Shown here piece after piece: positions 53,433-59,474 of a stretch of 64,000 nt of DNA. How positions within the stretch are numbered: the stretch's first letter is position 1; each line of letters starts with the position of its first letter. Under the pieces are notes generated by a model that saw nothing but the letters and a program-made list of their open reading frames with translations, was not told the origin of the DNA and did no database searches. Source of the stretch: Plecoglossus altivelis (lineage: Eukaryota > Chordata > Actinopteri > Osmeriformes > Plecoglossidae); NCBI GenBank assembly GCA_036571765.1, contig BROE01000012.1:9101969-9165968 (forward strand), given 5' to 3'. Position numbers and translations under genes: made by a program.

Positions 53433-55650
53433 ACACTATTCTCGATCCTCTTAAAACATGTGAATTCCATTTCACCCTGCACCCAGGGGAACAGGATGGA
53501 ATGTGAACATGGCAGCAACCTAATCCCACCTCACTAGCCTCCCACTTCTTCCATCTAGAGGGGTAAGAGACACACTGGAACACTGGGAATATAACAGGTC
53601 TGTTGGGGTATGGTACGGTATGGTGGGAAGGGAGAGGAGAGAAGTAAGGAGATGGAAGGACAGTAGAAGAGGGGAGACAAGACGATGGGATGGAAGCAGC
53701 GGAGAGAGAGGGGAGGAGAGGGAGGGGAGGAGAGGGAGGGGAGGGGAAGAGAGGGAGGGAAGAGAGGAGGGGAGCGGGAGGAGGGGAGGGGAAGAAGAGG
53801 TGAGGGGAGGGGAAATGAGGAGGGAGAGGGGAAGAGCAGGAGGGAGAGAGGGAGGGCGGAGGGGAGGGAGGGAGGGGAGGGGGAGGGAAGAGAGGGAGGG
53901 GAAGAGAGGAGGGGAGGGAGAGGCGAGGGAGGGGAAGAGAGGGAGGGAGGGGAATGAGGGAGGGAGGGGAGAGAGGGAGGGAAGGGAATAGTGGCGGAGG
54001 TGCGGCTAGTCCAGAAACGATTGATGTTCATATATAGTACATGTGTGTACACACACTACATGCATGAATTCTTAAACGCATAAAAGTGATAACAACAGGC
54101 AAACATACATCAGCACACAACACACACATAGACTTTTGCAGCCATTAAACGTTTCCCTCCATGAAATATGCAGCAAGCCTGGTAAGCGTTGGCACAACTG
54201 CTCCAGTAAATAAGCCGTCTTAGGGAGGGACGAGCATGTGTTAAACAGAAACGTGTGTCTCGGACTGTTAAACGCGTAGAACGGGTTTTACTGACATGGT
54301 GCGCTCCCTCTGAAGCATGCTGGGAAAGAGGCGGGGCGGAGAGGGCAATGGGGGCCAGCGGGGTAGGGGGGAGGAGGGCGGGGGAGGGGGAGGAGGGGGG
54401 GAGGGGTAAAGGCTCGCGGCCAGTAATGGATTGCAAACGATAGAGAGTGTGCAAACAACAAACGTCTTCAAAATGTCAAACAAATGTCATTCAATTTGTC
54501 TGGCTCTCCACACACCGTGCCTGGATGGGCAGTGACTAAATTCGGTACCGTATCGCTAGTTACAGTAATACTCCATCGGTGTGGCTTTGATTGAATATGT
54601 GCGATAACGTGGTGGAAGGAATATGTTAGTCAAGGTAAGATGCTACGCTAATGGAGGGCTGGAGCGTTGGGAAACGCTGCACGAACAGGGAGAGCATAGC
54701 AGGTGTTAACATTCTCCATGTTTTTTGGTGAGTTTACATTGCTGAGGGGGAAATACTTGATGGAGCGATTTTCTAAGGTCATATTTTGGCGTTTGGTTGG
54801 TTGTGTTATTTTAGGCAACTAATCTAAAATGAGCTTAGCAGCTCAAATCAATGTCTCTTGACTGGTTTTCTCACAAAGGTGCACACACGTGTGTGCATAC
54901 ACGCACCAACACACTATCACGCTTTCACACCATCTCAAGGACCTCTTTTCACTTTCTCTTATGTACACTTATGAATTTATTAATTATTTTTAAATTGTTT
55001 TTTTTTTTCTTCCTCATGTGTCTTATGAATTGCCATTGAGTTTGAAATGTGCTGTTCAAATAAACTTTCCTTGCCTTTCCTTAAACTTGACAGGTCGGCA
55101 GAGAGGAGATAATTAGCATTTTTATTGAAAACCTCTGGTTTATTAAAGAGGTATTAGACTAGTAGGAGAGGTGGTGTGTGTGAGTGTGTGTGTGTCTGCG
55201 TATGTGTGTTCAGTGAGACAGTGAGCTGAGACAGAGTGTGTGCCCTCACAACTATTATCTCTGATCTCCAATCAGTTCAGCCAGCTAAGACCAAGGTCAT
55301 AATTTGGAATGTCACAGACATTTCTCTCTCTTTTTCTATCTCTCTTCTTCTTCCCTCCCTCTCGTTCTCTTTGACTTTCTCTCCCTTTCTCCCTGACTCA
55401 CTTTCCTCAACCTATTTTTCTGTATGGCTATACTTTTGTCTCTCCATCGCCAGTAGATTTCTAGCATTTTTCTATGTCTGTCAATTGTTCTCCATTCTCT
55501 CTCTCTCTTTCTCTCTGCCCTGTCTGTTTGTCCCTAGTTCCCTCTCCTCTTTTCCTCTCTTGTTCTTTTTTCCTCTATCTCCGTGTATCTCTTTCTCTCC
55601 ATCTCTCTCTATCTCTCTCCATCTTGCTCTCTCCCTCCCTCCCTCTCTCT

Positions 55651-55699
<49 letters not shown>

Positions 55700-56310
55700 C
55701 TCTGCCAATACAGTTTGCCTTTTCCATGCCTTTGACAATCCTCATGGACCTCCCCCTCTATAAACATACCCGTCTGCAGAGTATACAATCAAGAGAACTC
55801 TGGTCTCCGTGACAACAGCGATGCGTCTCATGTTAGCGTGGTTATAAAGTGATGCCTGGTTGTAATCCTACAGGACTCGTAATTGGTAGAACACGACGAT
55901 TGTAATCTTTTAATTAGCTTCCCTCCAAGGCGGTGGCTTCATTGTCTCAAATAGATTGCGTGGGTATGAGTTGCATATCGCTAACTTCAAGAGGTAGTTC
56001 AGAGTAGGCTACATAAAGTGCGCGATCGAAAATGTCATAACCAACGATAAACGTGAAGGATTTGAAACAAGCAGCTAGCTCTAGCTGTAATAAGTTTAAG
56101 GAACTTGTTAACGATTTCTAACGCTCCTGTTTTGGAGCCATTTAGTGTGAGATACGAGGTGATACAAATATGTGACACACAGGTGGCCCGTGAGAAGTGT
56201 CTCTTCCAATTCCCGGGACGCACTTGGCACATGATCGCAGGCCGTGGCTGCGGCAAAGACGGTATCATAGAGGAAGTGTATGCTACGTGAGAAGGCCTGG
56301 AATGCAGCCA

Positions 56311-56367
<57 letters not shown>

Positions 56368-58365
56368 CAGAGAGAAAAAAAAACAGCAAAATATATCAGG
56401 AGCACAAATTGGAGCATACATAATTTAATTACCTGTTTTGCAAATCCACCCAGATTTCAAGACCTTGAAAATAAATGTGGAGAGGCCCCTAAAAACCTGC
56501 TTCCCATTAAACAGCAGTACTACAAAAGAATAATACCCAGGTGGCATCTTGAGAGCGCATCTCATTATCTGGGCACCAATCAGAACCCTTGATTAGTCCC
56601 TGATTGGTCAAATGTGCTCCCCGAAAGGTCACCAACGGCCAATTAGCCGGCTGCGGCTAGCACTTAGCCTCCTACGCTAACAGCGGCAGTAATGGCTACT
56701 ACAGTGATGGATACCACTTCACTCTCTTAGCCTCTGGGTCTGAGAGGAGCCATTTACACACTTCCTCTCCCTTCCTCTCCTCTCCTTCCCCACACCCTAC
56801 TTCTCCTCCCCCCCCTTTTCCCTCACCTCTCCTTCCCGTAGCAGGAGCCAGGTCATCAGGACCAGGCCCAACAAACACACCGCTGCTACCTGGTCCAGGC
56901 AGCACACACTTTCTCTCTAGCTCACACTACCTGCTAATTTACTCTCCAGTCTCAGTGCTCAGGCATTGAATTCAGCGTGTGAGGTTGACGACAGGGGCAG
57001 CTACTGACTCTGGTTTCTCACAAGGTGGGTGCGGGGGTGGGGGGGGGGTGTGGGAGGGCGGTTAGACAGAGCGCCTGTTATCAGATCAACGTGGAACCCA
57101 TCTCCCCGTGCCTCATTGTACTTTGGGCAACTCAATAACGTCGCAACATTACAGTATCATAATGCGGCTGTCTCATTCTCTCTCTCTCTTGCGCACACAC
57201 AGTCAGACACATGCACACACAGACACACACAGTCAGACACATGCACACAGACACACACAGTTGCGTTGCGCAGACAAAAGCAGACAATCACATATACGCG
57301 TGCACACGCACGTGCACGCACGTACACAACCATACACACCCATACACATGCAGGCATACACACCATTCCTCCGTCTCAGCCTCACCCACACAAAAGGATC
57401 TAAAAAGCAACTCAATCATGGCGGGGAACATTAGTATGGTGTTCTGTTTCCAGCTGGTACTGAGAGGGCTGTGATAGTCTGGATTATTTAATCTGCTTGT
57501 CATTCTAGACAGCAGGAAGGGCCTTTTCGCTTGGGTGTAATTGAGTGGTTTTGAAGGGAGGGGGGTGGGGTTGACATATCTGTCTTCATGAAGAACGATG
57601 AAAGGTTGTTTTATGGTACTGAAGGCTGGATTGAGGAGGGATACAATACTGGAGCGTGGCGTTCTACACAGCTCTGTGAGCGCTTGCTTTAGTCTGGGAG
57701 GTGGGTCGCAGTGGCGAGGTTTGGACTTTGGAGTTTCTATTGCTTCCAGTACATTAGACATGCTCAGCTGAGCAGTTTGTGCAGATTTTATCATTAGTGT
57801 ATCAGTCATGTCAACTATCGTCACTGGATTTCTTTGTGAACTATCCTATGGTTAACGCTTGTGAACGTTTAACCCCTCAGAACGCAACCCAGACCTCTCA
57901 ACACGAGGTGAAAGGTCAGACTCAGGGGCTGTCGTCACCCTGTCATCCAAGCCCATCCTTCCTTCTCCCTGCTTCCTCTTCCTCCTTCCTTCACTTTGAA
58001 AACCAGCCCCCAGCTCTCAACAGGCCAGTGTCATATTCTCACTCCAACTTTCCACGCAAACATGTTTTTTGGCTCGACACTGATCCTCATGCTTCGTGTG
58101 GGCAAGCAAGAATATTCCGTCAGACTCTGATCCACAATGGGATTTAGAATAAACCCACTTGTGAAACTTAGACAGTATGTGATGTTATGTATGTCAAGTG
58201 GAACATGGGTTGTTAGATGTCGCGAAGTACAATTAAAGTGTGAAGAAGTACTTACTGTAAGGGACACACTCGTACTGGACCTCCAGGTACTTGTAGGTGC
58301 CAGGACAGGGGTCCGGGAAAACGTCAGGCCCTGCCACCACGGCACACTGGGTCCTGTTGTTACAC
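17308..58365 (-). CDS. adgrl3: adgrl3 (latrophilin-3 adhesion GPCR), 21 coding segments, 5' end missing
   Basis: Spliced coding sequence, minus strand, high to low: 58365-58256, 52673-52659, 51009-50209, 43129-42722, 42072-41969, 40966-40781, 40136-40098, 34873-34690, 32503-32381, 32188-31983, 31500-31324, 30812-30603, 28518-28298, 25625-25559, 24534-24443, 22795-22627, 21969-21841, 21145-21049, 19278-19150, 18394-18377, 18227-17308. Phases join without a break (4,405 nt: one base completing a codon, 1,467 codons, stop). Latrophilins are presynaptic and postsynaptic surface receptors that bind teneurins and FLRTs, cleave themselves at the GPS and signal through G proteins. ADGRL3 rather than ADGRL1/2 is supported by tail motifs EKKILKELTSNYIPSY and SESFFPLLTNEHTE; ADGRL1/2 instead have an EKMIISELVHNNLR-type motif. 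Teleosts can have two adgrl3 copies, and which one this is cannot be told. Confidence 0.96.
18377..18394 (-). CDS. adgrl3: adgrl3 18-nt optional microexon (ASYRDT)
   Basis: The transcript strand reads cccatag|CCTCCTATAGAGACACAA|gtatga. Included, it changes Q-E-GML to Q-ASYRDTK-GML with the frame kept. This matches the optional PYRETK cassette at the same place in mammalian ADGRL3 isoforms. A second acceptor, CTATAG, lies inside the exon but would break the frame. A TGC lies 11-13 nt before the acceptor. Inclusion must be tissue-dependent and cannot be read from DNA. Confidence 0.72.
18395..19149 (-). other. adgrl3: adgrl3 intron
   Basis: Single-copy AT-rich DNA with a short pyrimidine tract before the microexon acceptor. 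The donor is CAA G|GTGTGA, weaker than the others in the gene. No other exon is visible. Confidence 0.7.
19150..19278 (-). CDS. adgrl3: adgrl3 exon, cytoplasmic tail (AMANHLITNALL)
   Basis: Begins after gcaccag| and reads G|AMANHLITNALLRPHGSN, then NPYNTLLGDSAVYNN and GMYSTQ, 42 whole codons. Nearly identical to the mammalian ADGRL3 segment AMANHLISNALLRPHGTN. It joins the preceding ...LNR|G exon and the following E|GML exon in phase 1. Confidence 0.93.
19279..21048 (-). other. adgrl3: adgrl3 intron with GA/CT arrays
   Basis: Holds a long imperfect purine tract (about 19285-19580), a GA array (about 19660-19720), a CT array (19867-19922), a C homopolymer (about 20137-20158) and short GA repeats near 20425-20520. 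The rest is unique sequence without coding signal. Confidence 0.75.
19867..19922. repeat. (TC)n microsatellite
   Basis: About 28 uninterrupted TC units in an adgrl3 intron. Confidence 0.95.
21049..21145 (-). CDS. adgrl3: adgrl3 exon, cytoplasmic tail (SRIRRMWNDTVRKQ)
   Basis: Starts after cctccag| and ends CGA G|GTAAGC. Reads SRIRRMWNDTVRKQ, then ESSFITAGDITSSATLNR, 32 codons plus one base. The SRIRRMWNDTVRKQ block is shared by all latrophilins just inside the membrane-proximal tail. The acceptor is preceded at about 35 nt by a 23-bp minisatellite that is pyrimidine-rich on the transcript strand. Confidence 0.94.
21181..21525. repeat. 23-bp minisatellite, 15 copies
   Basis: Fifteen tandem 23-bp units begin at 21181, of the form gtgtgaggagcatggagg + aggga. 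Copies differ at a few fixed sites: T/G in gcatgg or gcaggg, and final gga, gca or cca. A degenerate extension continues to about 21540. On the adgrl3 transcript strand each unit is C/T-rich. The array sits in the intron just before the acceptor at 21146. Confidence 0.97.
21790..21840 (-). CDS. adgrl3: possible 17-residue extension of the adgrl3 21841-21969 exon
   Basis: The end of the preceding exon, including its donor, is duplicated in tandem. Using the second donor (CCCAG|GTGAGA, GT at 21789-21788) instead of the first (CCCAG|GTGAGC) adds exactly 51 nt. The added residues, VSLPACAAGRYSTADSQ, repeat the RYST..SQ motif and have no stop. Both donors are good matches to consensus; use of the second is unproven. 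Confidence 0.4.
21841..21969 (-). CDS. adgrl3: adgrl3 exon, start of cytoplasmic tail (VRKEYGKCLRTHCC)
   Basis: Starts after ctgcacag| and reads VRKEYGKCLRTHCCSGKSVE to RVPGRYSTGSQ, 43 codons, phase 0 at both ends. It follows helix 7 directly (CILQKK|VRKEYGKC), with the CLRTHCC cysteines that are candidate palmitoylation sites next to the membrane. Donor CCCAG|GTGAGC. Confidence 0.94.
21970..22626 (-). other. adgrl3: adgrl3 intron
   Basis: Short CA arrays at about 22070-22095 and 22422-22452, otherwise AT-rich unique DNA. No coding signal. Confidence 0.7.
22627..22795 (-). CDS. adgrl3: adgrl3 exon, transmembrane helices 6 and 7
   Basis: Starts after ccccag| with one base that completes Lys from the preceding exon, then SWVIGAIALLCLLGLTWAFG (helix 6), LMYINESTVIM, and YLFTIFNSLQGMFIFIFHC (helix 7), ending LQKK|GTACAC. 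The GLTWAFG motif is a class B2 GPCR hallmark. 56 codons, matching mammalian ADGRL3 almost residue for residue. Confidence 0.97.
22796..24442 (-). other. adgrl3: adgrl3 intron
   Basis: Contains a short GT run (22877-22894), a GA-rich tract (about 23195-23330) and mostly unique DNA. No additional exon recognised. Confidence 0.7.
24443..24534 (-). CDS. adgrl3: adgrl3 exon, end of helix 5 and third intracellular loop
   Basis: Starts after tgtcag| and reads LNVIFLGIALYKMFHHTAIL, then KPDSGCLDNI plus AA, 30 codons and two bases. It joins ...LIIM| upstream in phase 0 and |SWVIG downstream in phase 2. Donor AA|GTAAGT. ICL3 is the G-protein-facing loop. Confidence 0.96.
24535..25558 (-). other. adgrl3: adgrl3 intron
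   Basis: CA/GT arrays at about 24535-24580, 24753-24785, 25163-25206 and 25501-25550; CT-rich tract 24975-25045 with a single ambiguous base (n) at 25027. No coding signal beyond the flanking exons. Confidence 0.7.
25559..25625 (-). CDS. adgrl3: adgrl3 67-nt exon, extracellular loop 2 and helix 5
   Basis: Starts after tccatag| with G completing Val, then CWLRLDTYFIWSFIGPATLI and IM, ending ATG|GTAAGG. The Cys-Trp pair is the conserved ECL2 cysteine that disulphide-bonds to helix 3 in this family. 22 codons, identical to mammalian ADGRL3 as I know it. Confidence 0.96.
26873..27520. repeat. (CA)n array interrupted by an assembly gap
   Basis: A pure CA run (26873-26944) enters the gap, and an imperfect CACACC/CATCACA array (27433-27519) leaves it. 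The true array is therefore probably longer than the assembler could bridge. Confidence 0.92.
26945..27431. other. assembly gap (487 N)
   Basis: A run of 487 unknown bases. Flanking sequence on both sides is CA repeat, and the gap lies wholly inside an adgrl3 intron, so no expected coding segment is lost. Confidence 0.99.
28298..28518 (-). CDS. adgrl3: adgrl3 exon, helices 3 and 4
   Basis: Starts after ctcccag| and reads IACAVFAALLHFFFLAAFTW, MFLEGVQLYIMLVEVF (helix 3), ESEHSRTKYFYLAGYG, VPAIIVAVSAAVDY (helix 4) and RSYGTDRV, ending AGA GT|GTGAGT. 73 codons plus two bases. MFLEGVQLY is the conserved helix 3 signature of adhesion GPCRs. The exon is GC-rich, and its antisense and shifted frames are open by chance. 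Confidence 0.97.
29490..29546. repeat. (GA)n microsatellite
   Basis: About 27 uninterrupted GA units following a TATATA tract. Confidence 0.95.
30438..30560. repeat. (CT)n microsatellite with CTCA variants
   Basis: CT core at 30478-30510 flanked by CTCACTCA units; lies just past the donor of the 30603-30812 exon on the transcript. Confidence 0.9.
30603..30812 (-). CDS. adgrl3: adgrl3 exon, helices 1 and 2
   Basis: Starts after cccttcag| and reads KANSMHDLLL, DVITWVGILLSLVCLLIC (helix 1), FRGLQSDRNTIHKNLC, SLFIAESLFLVGI (helix 2) and NRADQP, ending CCG|GTAAGT. Exactly 70 codons, phase 0 at both ends. The first residues (KANSM) differ from the mammalian HSDAV, a variable spot just after the tethered agonist. 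Confidence 0.97.
30813..31323 (-). other. adgrl3: adgrl3 GC-AG intron
   Basis: 511-nt intron whose 5' end reads AAG|GCAAGC rather than GT. It contains a (CT)n(CA)n array at 31195-31279 close to the donor. See findings. Confidence 0.85.
31195..31279. repeat. (CT)n(CA)n compound microsatellite
   Basis: CT repeats pass straight into CA repeats, ending in CATACA variants; about 45 nt from the GPS exon donor. Confidence 0.93.
31324..31500 (-). CDS. adgrl3: adgrl3 exon, GPS autoproteolysis motif and tethered agonist
   Basis: Starts after tctacag| and reads HSEENFNPNCSFWSY, SKRSMTGFWSTQDCRLL, GTNRTHTTCSCTHLT, SFAVLMAHVEVK, exactly 59 codons. The four GPS cysteines and two tryptophans (CSFW, GFW, DC, CSC) are intact, as is the HL|T cleavage site. 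TSFAVLM after the cut is the Stachel tethered agonist. Full conservation predicts a self-cleaving receptor. The donor is GC rather than GT. Confidence 0.96.
31501..31982 (-). other. adgrl3: adgrl3 intron
   Basis: GT-rich imperfect tracts at 31550-31575, 31710-31740 and 31835-31965, otherwise unique. No coding signal. Confidence 0.7.
31983..32188 (-). CDS. adgrl3: adgrl3 exon, GAIN domain subdomain B
   Basis: Starts after tcccag| and reads G|EIRMAFVLYRNLGSYLST, ENASVRLGGEAVNPNYSV, IVNSPVITASINKESSKV, YLSEPVVFTVKHLQ, ending CAG|GTACGC. 68 codons after two bases. Two N-glycosylation sequons (ENAS, PNYS) are visible. It forms the beta-sandwich that holds the GPS strand. Confidence 0.95.
32189..32380 (-). 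other. adgrl3: short adgrl3 intron with (ACAG)n
   Basis: 192 nt containing degenerate GACA/ACAG repeats at about 32277-32352. Confidence 0.8.
32381..32503 (-). CDS. adgrl3: adgrl3 exon, GAIN domain
   Basis: Starts after tttccag| and reads Q|LEVARLSTDGNLEDLTFP, QSELHGNSIQLSSSTLKQ, HGRN, ending AAC G|GTATGT. 40 codons plus three split bases. Conserved with mammalian LEVARLSTEGNLEDLKFP. Confidence 0.95.
32504..34689 (-). other. adgrl3: adgrl3 intron
   Basis: Contains (ACAG)n at 32740-32790, CA arrays at 32830-32880 and 32970-33005, and a TA-rich tract at 33305-33345. The stretch 33400-34650 is largely unique and free of microsatellites. No further exon recognised. Confidence 0.7.
32740..32790. 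repeat. (ACAG)n tetranucleotide repeat
   Basis: About nine tandem ACAG units with terminal variants. Confidence 0.9.
34690..34873 (-). CDS. adgrl3: adgrl3 exon, GAIN domain subdomain A
   Basis: Starts after cccaag| and reads AMVETVNNLLQPRAQAAW, RELATSEQLRSATMLL, DTVEAGAFMLADNLLKTD, TVQEATDNI, ending ATC C|GTAAGT. 61 codons plus one base. Alpha-helical GAIN segment, close to mammalian ADGRL3. Confidence 0.95.
35842..35893. repeat. (CT)n microsatellite
   Basis: About 22 CT units, flanked by CTGTGACTCTCT variants. Confidence 0.93.
37918..37962. repeat. (GT)n microsatellite
   Basis: About 20 GT units with one TTT interruption. Confidence 0.93.
39028..39100. repeat. (GA)n microsatellite
   Basis: About 25 perfect GA units preceded by GAAAGAGAGCGA variants. 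Confidence 0.93.
40098..40136 (-). CDS. adgrl3: adgrl3 39-nt exon in GAIN domain (LQKRERSCRFFVQ)
   Basis: The transcript strand reads tttcacag|CTG...CAG|GTATTT and encodes LQKRERSCRFFVQ, 13 codons, phase 0 both sides. It matches mammalian LQKRERSCRAYVQ at the same place. Its removal would keep the frame but delete a GAIN helix segment, so it is most likely constitutive. Confidence 0.93.
40137..40780 (-). other. adgrl3: adgrl3 intron, AT-rich, candidate conserved non-coding DNA
   Basis: Almost free of simple repeats. 40225-40530 is AT-rich with many TAAT/ATTA homeodomain cores (for example CTAATTAAGC), unlike the surrounding introns. See findings. Confidence 0.6.
40781..40966 (-). CDS. adgrl3: adgrl3 exon, start of GAIN domain
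   Basis: Starts after ctctccag| and reads LRSGETAAIVARELAEQT, KGPLRPGDVPSTVRAMAQ, LVELLDVQLRNLTPGGKD, SAARSLTK, ending AAG|GTACCG. 62 codons. LLDVQLRNLTPGGKDSAARSL is characteristic of ADGRL3, and an NLT sequon is present. Confidence 0.95.
40967..41968 (-). other. adgrl3: adgrl3 intron
   Basis: Unusually free of microsatellites: 41040-41800 is unique AT-rich DNA. No coding signal. Confidence 0.65.
41969..42072 (-). CDS. adgrl3: adgrl3 exon, second half of hormone-receptor (HormR) motif
   Basis: Starts after cctcgcag| and reads G|VATYVCVAQLGYWDPQ, GPDLSNCTSPWVNHIMQK, ending AAA|GTGAGT. The W-DPQGPDLSNC pattern with its cysteines is the conserved HormR core. 34 codons after two bases. Confidence 0.94.
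42073..42721 (-). other. adgrl3: adgrl3 intron
   Basis: A purine-rich tract (42090-42200 on the given strand) gives a strong polypyrimidine tract before the acceptor; a short CA array lies at 42692-42710 next to the upstream donor. Confidence 0.75.
42722..43129 (-). CDS. adgrl3: adgrl3 exon, Ser/Thr/Pro-rich linker and start of HormR
   Basis: Starts after catccag| and reads D|FPPPVVHPNR, sixteen glycines, ASSSLTTTTRSPPYYTTPRP, a Thr/Arg/Pro stretch, IPEIMAPPKGG, a Pro/Met-rich stretch, then FCTPRVMADVSWPRTQQGQT and AKQPCPVGTLG, ending CTG G|GTAAGA. The flexible, probably O-glycosylated stalk separates the olfactomedin from the HormR and GAIN domains. The HormR start (FC.PR...W) is intact. 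The glycine run comes from a GGA repeat. Confidence 0.93.
43050..43097 (-). repeat. adgrl3: in-frame (GGA)n glycine-coding repeat
   Basis: Sixteen Gly codons in a row, of which ten adjacent are GGA. A (CCT)n microsatellite on the given strand, inside a coding exon. Confidence 0.95.
44370..44460. repeat. (TTTC)n tetranucleotide arrays
   Basis: Two arrays of six to nine TTTC units separated by about 30 bases of unique sequence. Confidence 0.93.
46063..46172. repeat. (CA)n array with A-rich interruption
   Basis: Three CA blocks separated by an A10 run and by CTACTA; about 110 bases. Confidence 0.93.
49676..49703. repeat. C28 homopolymer
   Basis: Twenty-eight consecutive C bases. The exact length is uncertain, as homopolymers this long are error-prone. 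The complementary G run is on the adgrl3 transcript strand, about 500 nt above the low end of the olfactomedin-exon intron boundary. Confidence 0.9.
50209..51009 (-). CDS. adgrl3: adgrl3 exon, complete olfactomedin domain
   Basis: Single 801-nt exon, acceptor cccaccag|, donor GACTAG|GTAAGA. Reads FLCPGILRGVYQSEHLFES, then SGAWCKDPLQASDKIYYMPW, TYKLPHRVDGTGFVVYDGAL, SPYRWGGKSDIDLAVDENGL, SNAFMICGVLYVVKTVYEDD, PFPNSYQYIAAVDYNPRDNL and WNNYHVVKYTLDFGNNDNRL. The olfactomedin beta-propeller is the FLRT- and teneurin-binding region of latrophilins and carries a calcium site near the DLAVDENG and AVDYNPRD loops. Conservation with mammalian ADGRL3 is very high. The exon is GC-rich, so long chance frames exist on both strands. 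Confidence 0.98.
51010..52658 (-). other. adgrl3: adgrl3 intron with pyrimidine minisatellite
   Basis: 51390-51870 is a C/T-rich minisatellite on the given strand (purine on the transcript); the rest is unique, with a GT array at 52590-52630 next to the microexon donor. Confidence 0.75.
51392..51870. repeat. C/T-rich minisatellite with recurring ccattcccatcctgctctac core
   Basis: The core 'cctccattcccatcctgctc' + 'tacctccacccct' occurs four times between about 51397 and 51615, separated by variable numbers of CTCC units; diverged copies (catcctgctct, cccatcttgctt) continue to about 51795. Unit spacing varies, so it is an irregular array. Confidence 0.9.
52659..52673 (-). CDS. adgrl3: adgrl3 15-nt optional microexon (KVEQK)
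   Basis: The transcript strand reads ggctgtaacag|AAGTGGAACAGAAAG|gtaagt. Inserted between the lectin and olfactomedin exons it changes Y-M-FLCPG to Y-KVEQKV-FLCPG in frame. KVEQK at this exact position is the known latrophilin splice site A insert, which lowers teneurin affinity. A TGC lies 13-15 nt before the acceptor. Confidence 0.88.
53620..53990. repeat. 370-base purine (GA/GGGA) tract
   Basis: Almost only G and A, built from gaggg, gggagg and aggagag words without a fixed unit. Open reading frames across it are repeat artefacts. Confidence 0.92.
55590..55697. repeat. (CT)n microsatellite
   Basis: CT-rich tract ending in about 20 perfect CT units (55657-55697). Confidence 0.93.
56309..56363. 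repeat. (GA)n microsatellite
   Basis: About 26 perfect GA units. Confidence 0.95.
58256..58365 (-). CDS. adgrl3: adgrl3 exon, second half of the SUEL-type lectin domain
   Basis: Starts after ctccag| with a base completing Arg, then CNNRTQCAVVAGPDVFPDPC, PGTYKYLEVQYECVPY, ending TAC A|GTAAGT. The cysteine pattern and GTYKYLEVQYEC are the hallmark C-terminal half of the latrophilin galactose/rhamnose-binding lectin domain, which helps bind teneurin. The preceding exon (AANYGRTDD-type) is not in this window. Confidence 0.97.
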
Positions 58366-58536
58366 CTGGAGATACCCGAGGGGAGAGGGGGTGTGTTAGC
58401 GTAAACACATACACGTCCACACGCAAACACACAGGGTTCTATCTAGATTACACACGTGAAGAGTGGTCAAGAATGGACTCGCAGACGCACACACTCAACA
58501 AATAAACACATACCGTTTCCTGAATATTGGCACTCT

Positions 58537-58564
58537 TCGCACACGCACACGCACGCACGCGCGC

Positions 58565-58598
<34 letters not shown>

Positions 58599-58600
58599 AT
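58537..58600. repeat. alternating (CG/CA)n tract
   Basis: CACGCACGCGCGCGCG-type sequence followed by ACGC and AC repeats; every step is pyrimidine-purine. Confidence 0.9.
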
Positions 58601-58702
58601 AAACAGCTCAGTGTTCCATTTGTAGTGAATGTAGTGGTCACATTGTCGGTCATCTCCTAGAGCTTCACCTTGTGAACATGTTTCAGAAACCCAACCATGC
58701 TT

Positions 58703-58770
58703 GAGTGAGTGCGTGAGTGCGTGAGTGCGTGAGTGCGTGAGTGCGTGAGTGTGTGAGTGCGTGAGTGAGT
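58703..58770. repeat. 8-bp (gagtgcgt)n repeat
   Basis: About eight tandem units of gagtgcgt, one with gagtgtgt, then gagtgagt variants. Confidence 0.92.
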
Positions 58771-59404
58771 GTGAGTGTGTGCGTGCGTGTGCGTGTGTGA
58801 GAAGAGGAACAATAAACTGGAGGTAAGACCACTGTACCCTGCAGACTCTTGTAATTAATTTCCATTATCAAGGGCCCTCTCTCCACTGCCACATGAAGAG
58901 TAAGTACTTCCACTGTCATTAACACAGCACATGGCATGGCGGGAGTGTGTGTGAGTGTGTGTCCATGGGTGTGTGTCAGGTGGGGATGGGGTAGCGTTTT
59001 CAATGTGCGGTGTGTGTGTTGTGTGGTTGTTGGGGTGGTGTGGGATGTTAGTGTGTGTGGGTGGGTGGGGTGTTAGGGTGTGGGCGGGGTGTTAGTGTAT
59101 GTGTGGGTGGGGGTTGTGTGAAAACTATCTGTATGCAAAGACCTGCCTCTGTTAATTACATGAGAAACTACACACCTCGTAAACAAACATGTGATTGGTT
59201 CATGTTGAAGGAGGGGTATCTTCATGATAGATGGTTTTAATATCAGAGCCCCCCCACCTCTACCCCATGGACAAGCTATGCTTTATCTCAACAGGAACTT
59301 CCTGTTTTAAATAAAGATTGAATTGCAAAATGAACATATTTGCTAAAACAAAAATATGAGACACATCGGGTTGAAAGACCCATGCCTTAGGGAGACTGAG
59401 CAGC

Positions 59405-59411
<7 letters not shown>

Positions 59412-59463
<52 letters not shown>

Positions 59464-59474
59464 CCTCCCTCCCT
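59412..59474. repeat. (CT)n / (CCCT)n microsatellite
   Basis: About 23 CT units followed by CCCTCCCT. Confidence 0.94.

Larger units (their letters stand above)
52674..58255 (-). other. adgrl3: large adgrl3 intron (5.6 kb)
   Basis: Contains a GA array (52722-52795), CA arrays (53400-53427), a 370-base GA/GGGA tract (53620-53990), a G-rich tract (54330-54410), CT arrays (55590-55697), a GA array (56309-56362) and CA-rich DNA (57195-57360). Unique blocks lie at 52860-53330, 54480-55180, 55760-56300 and 57400-58250. No exon recognised. Confidence 0.7.
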
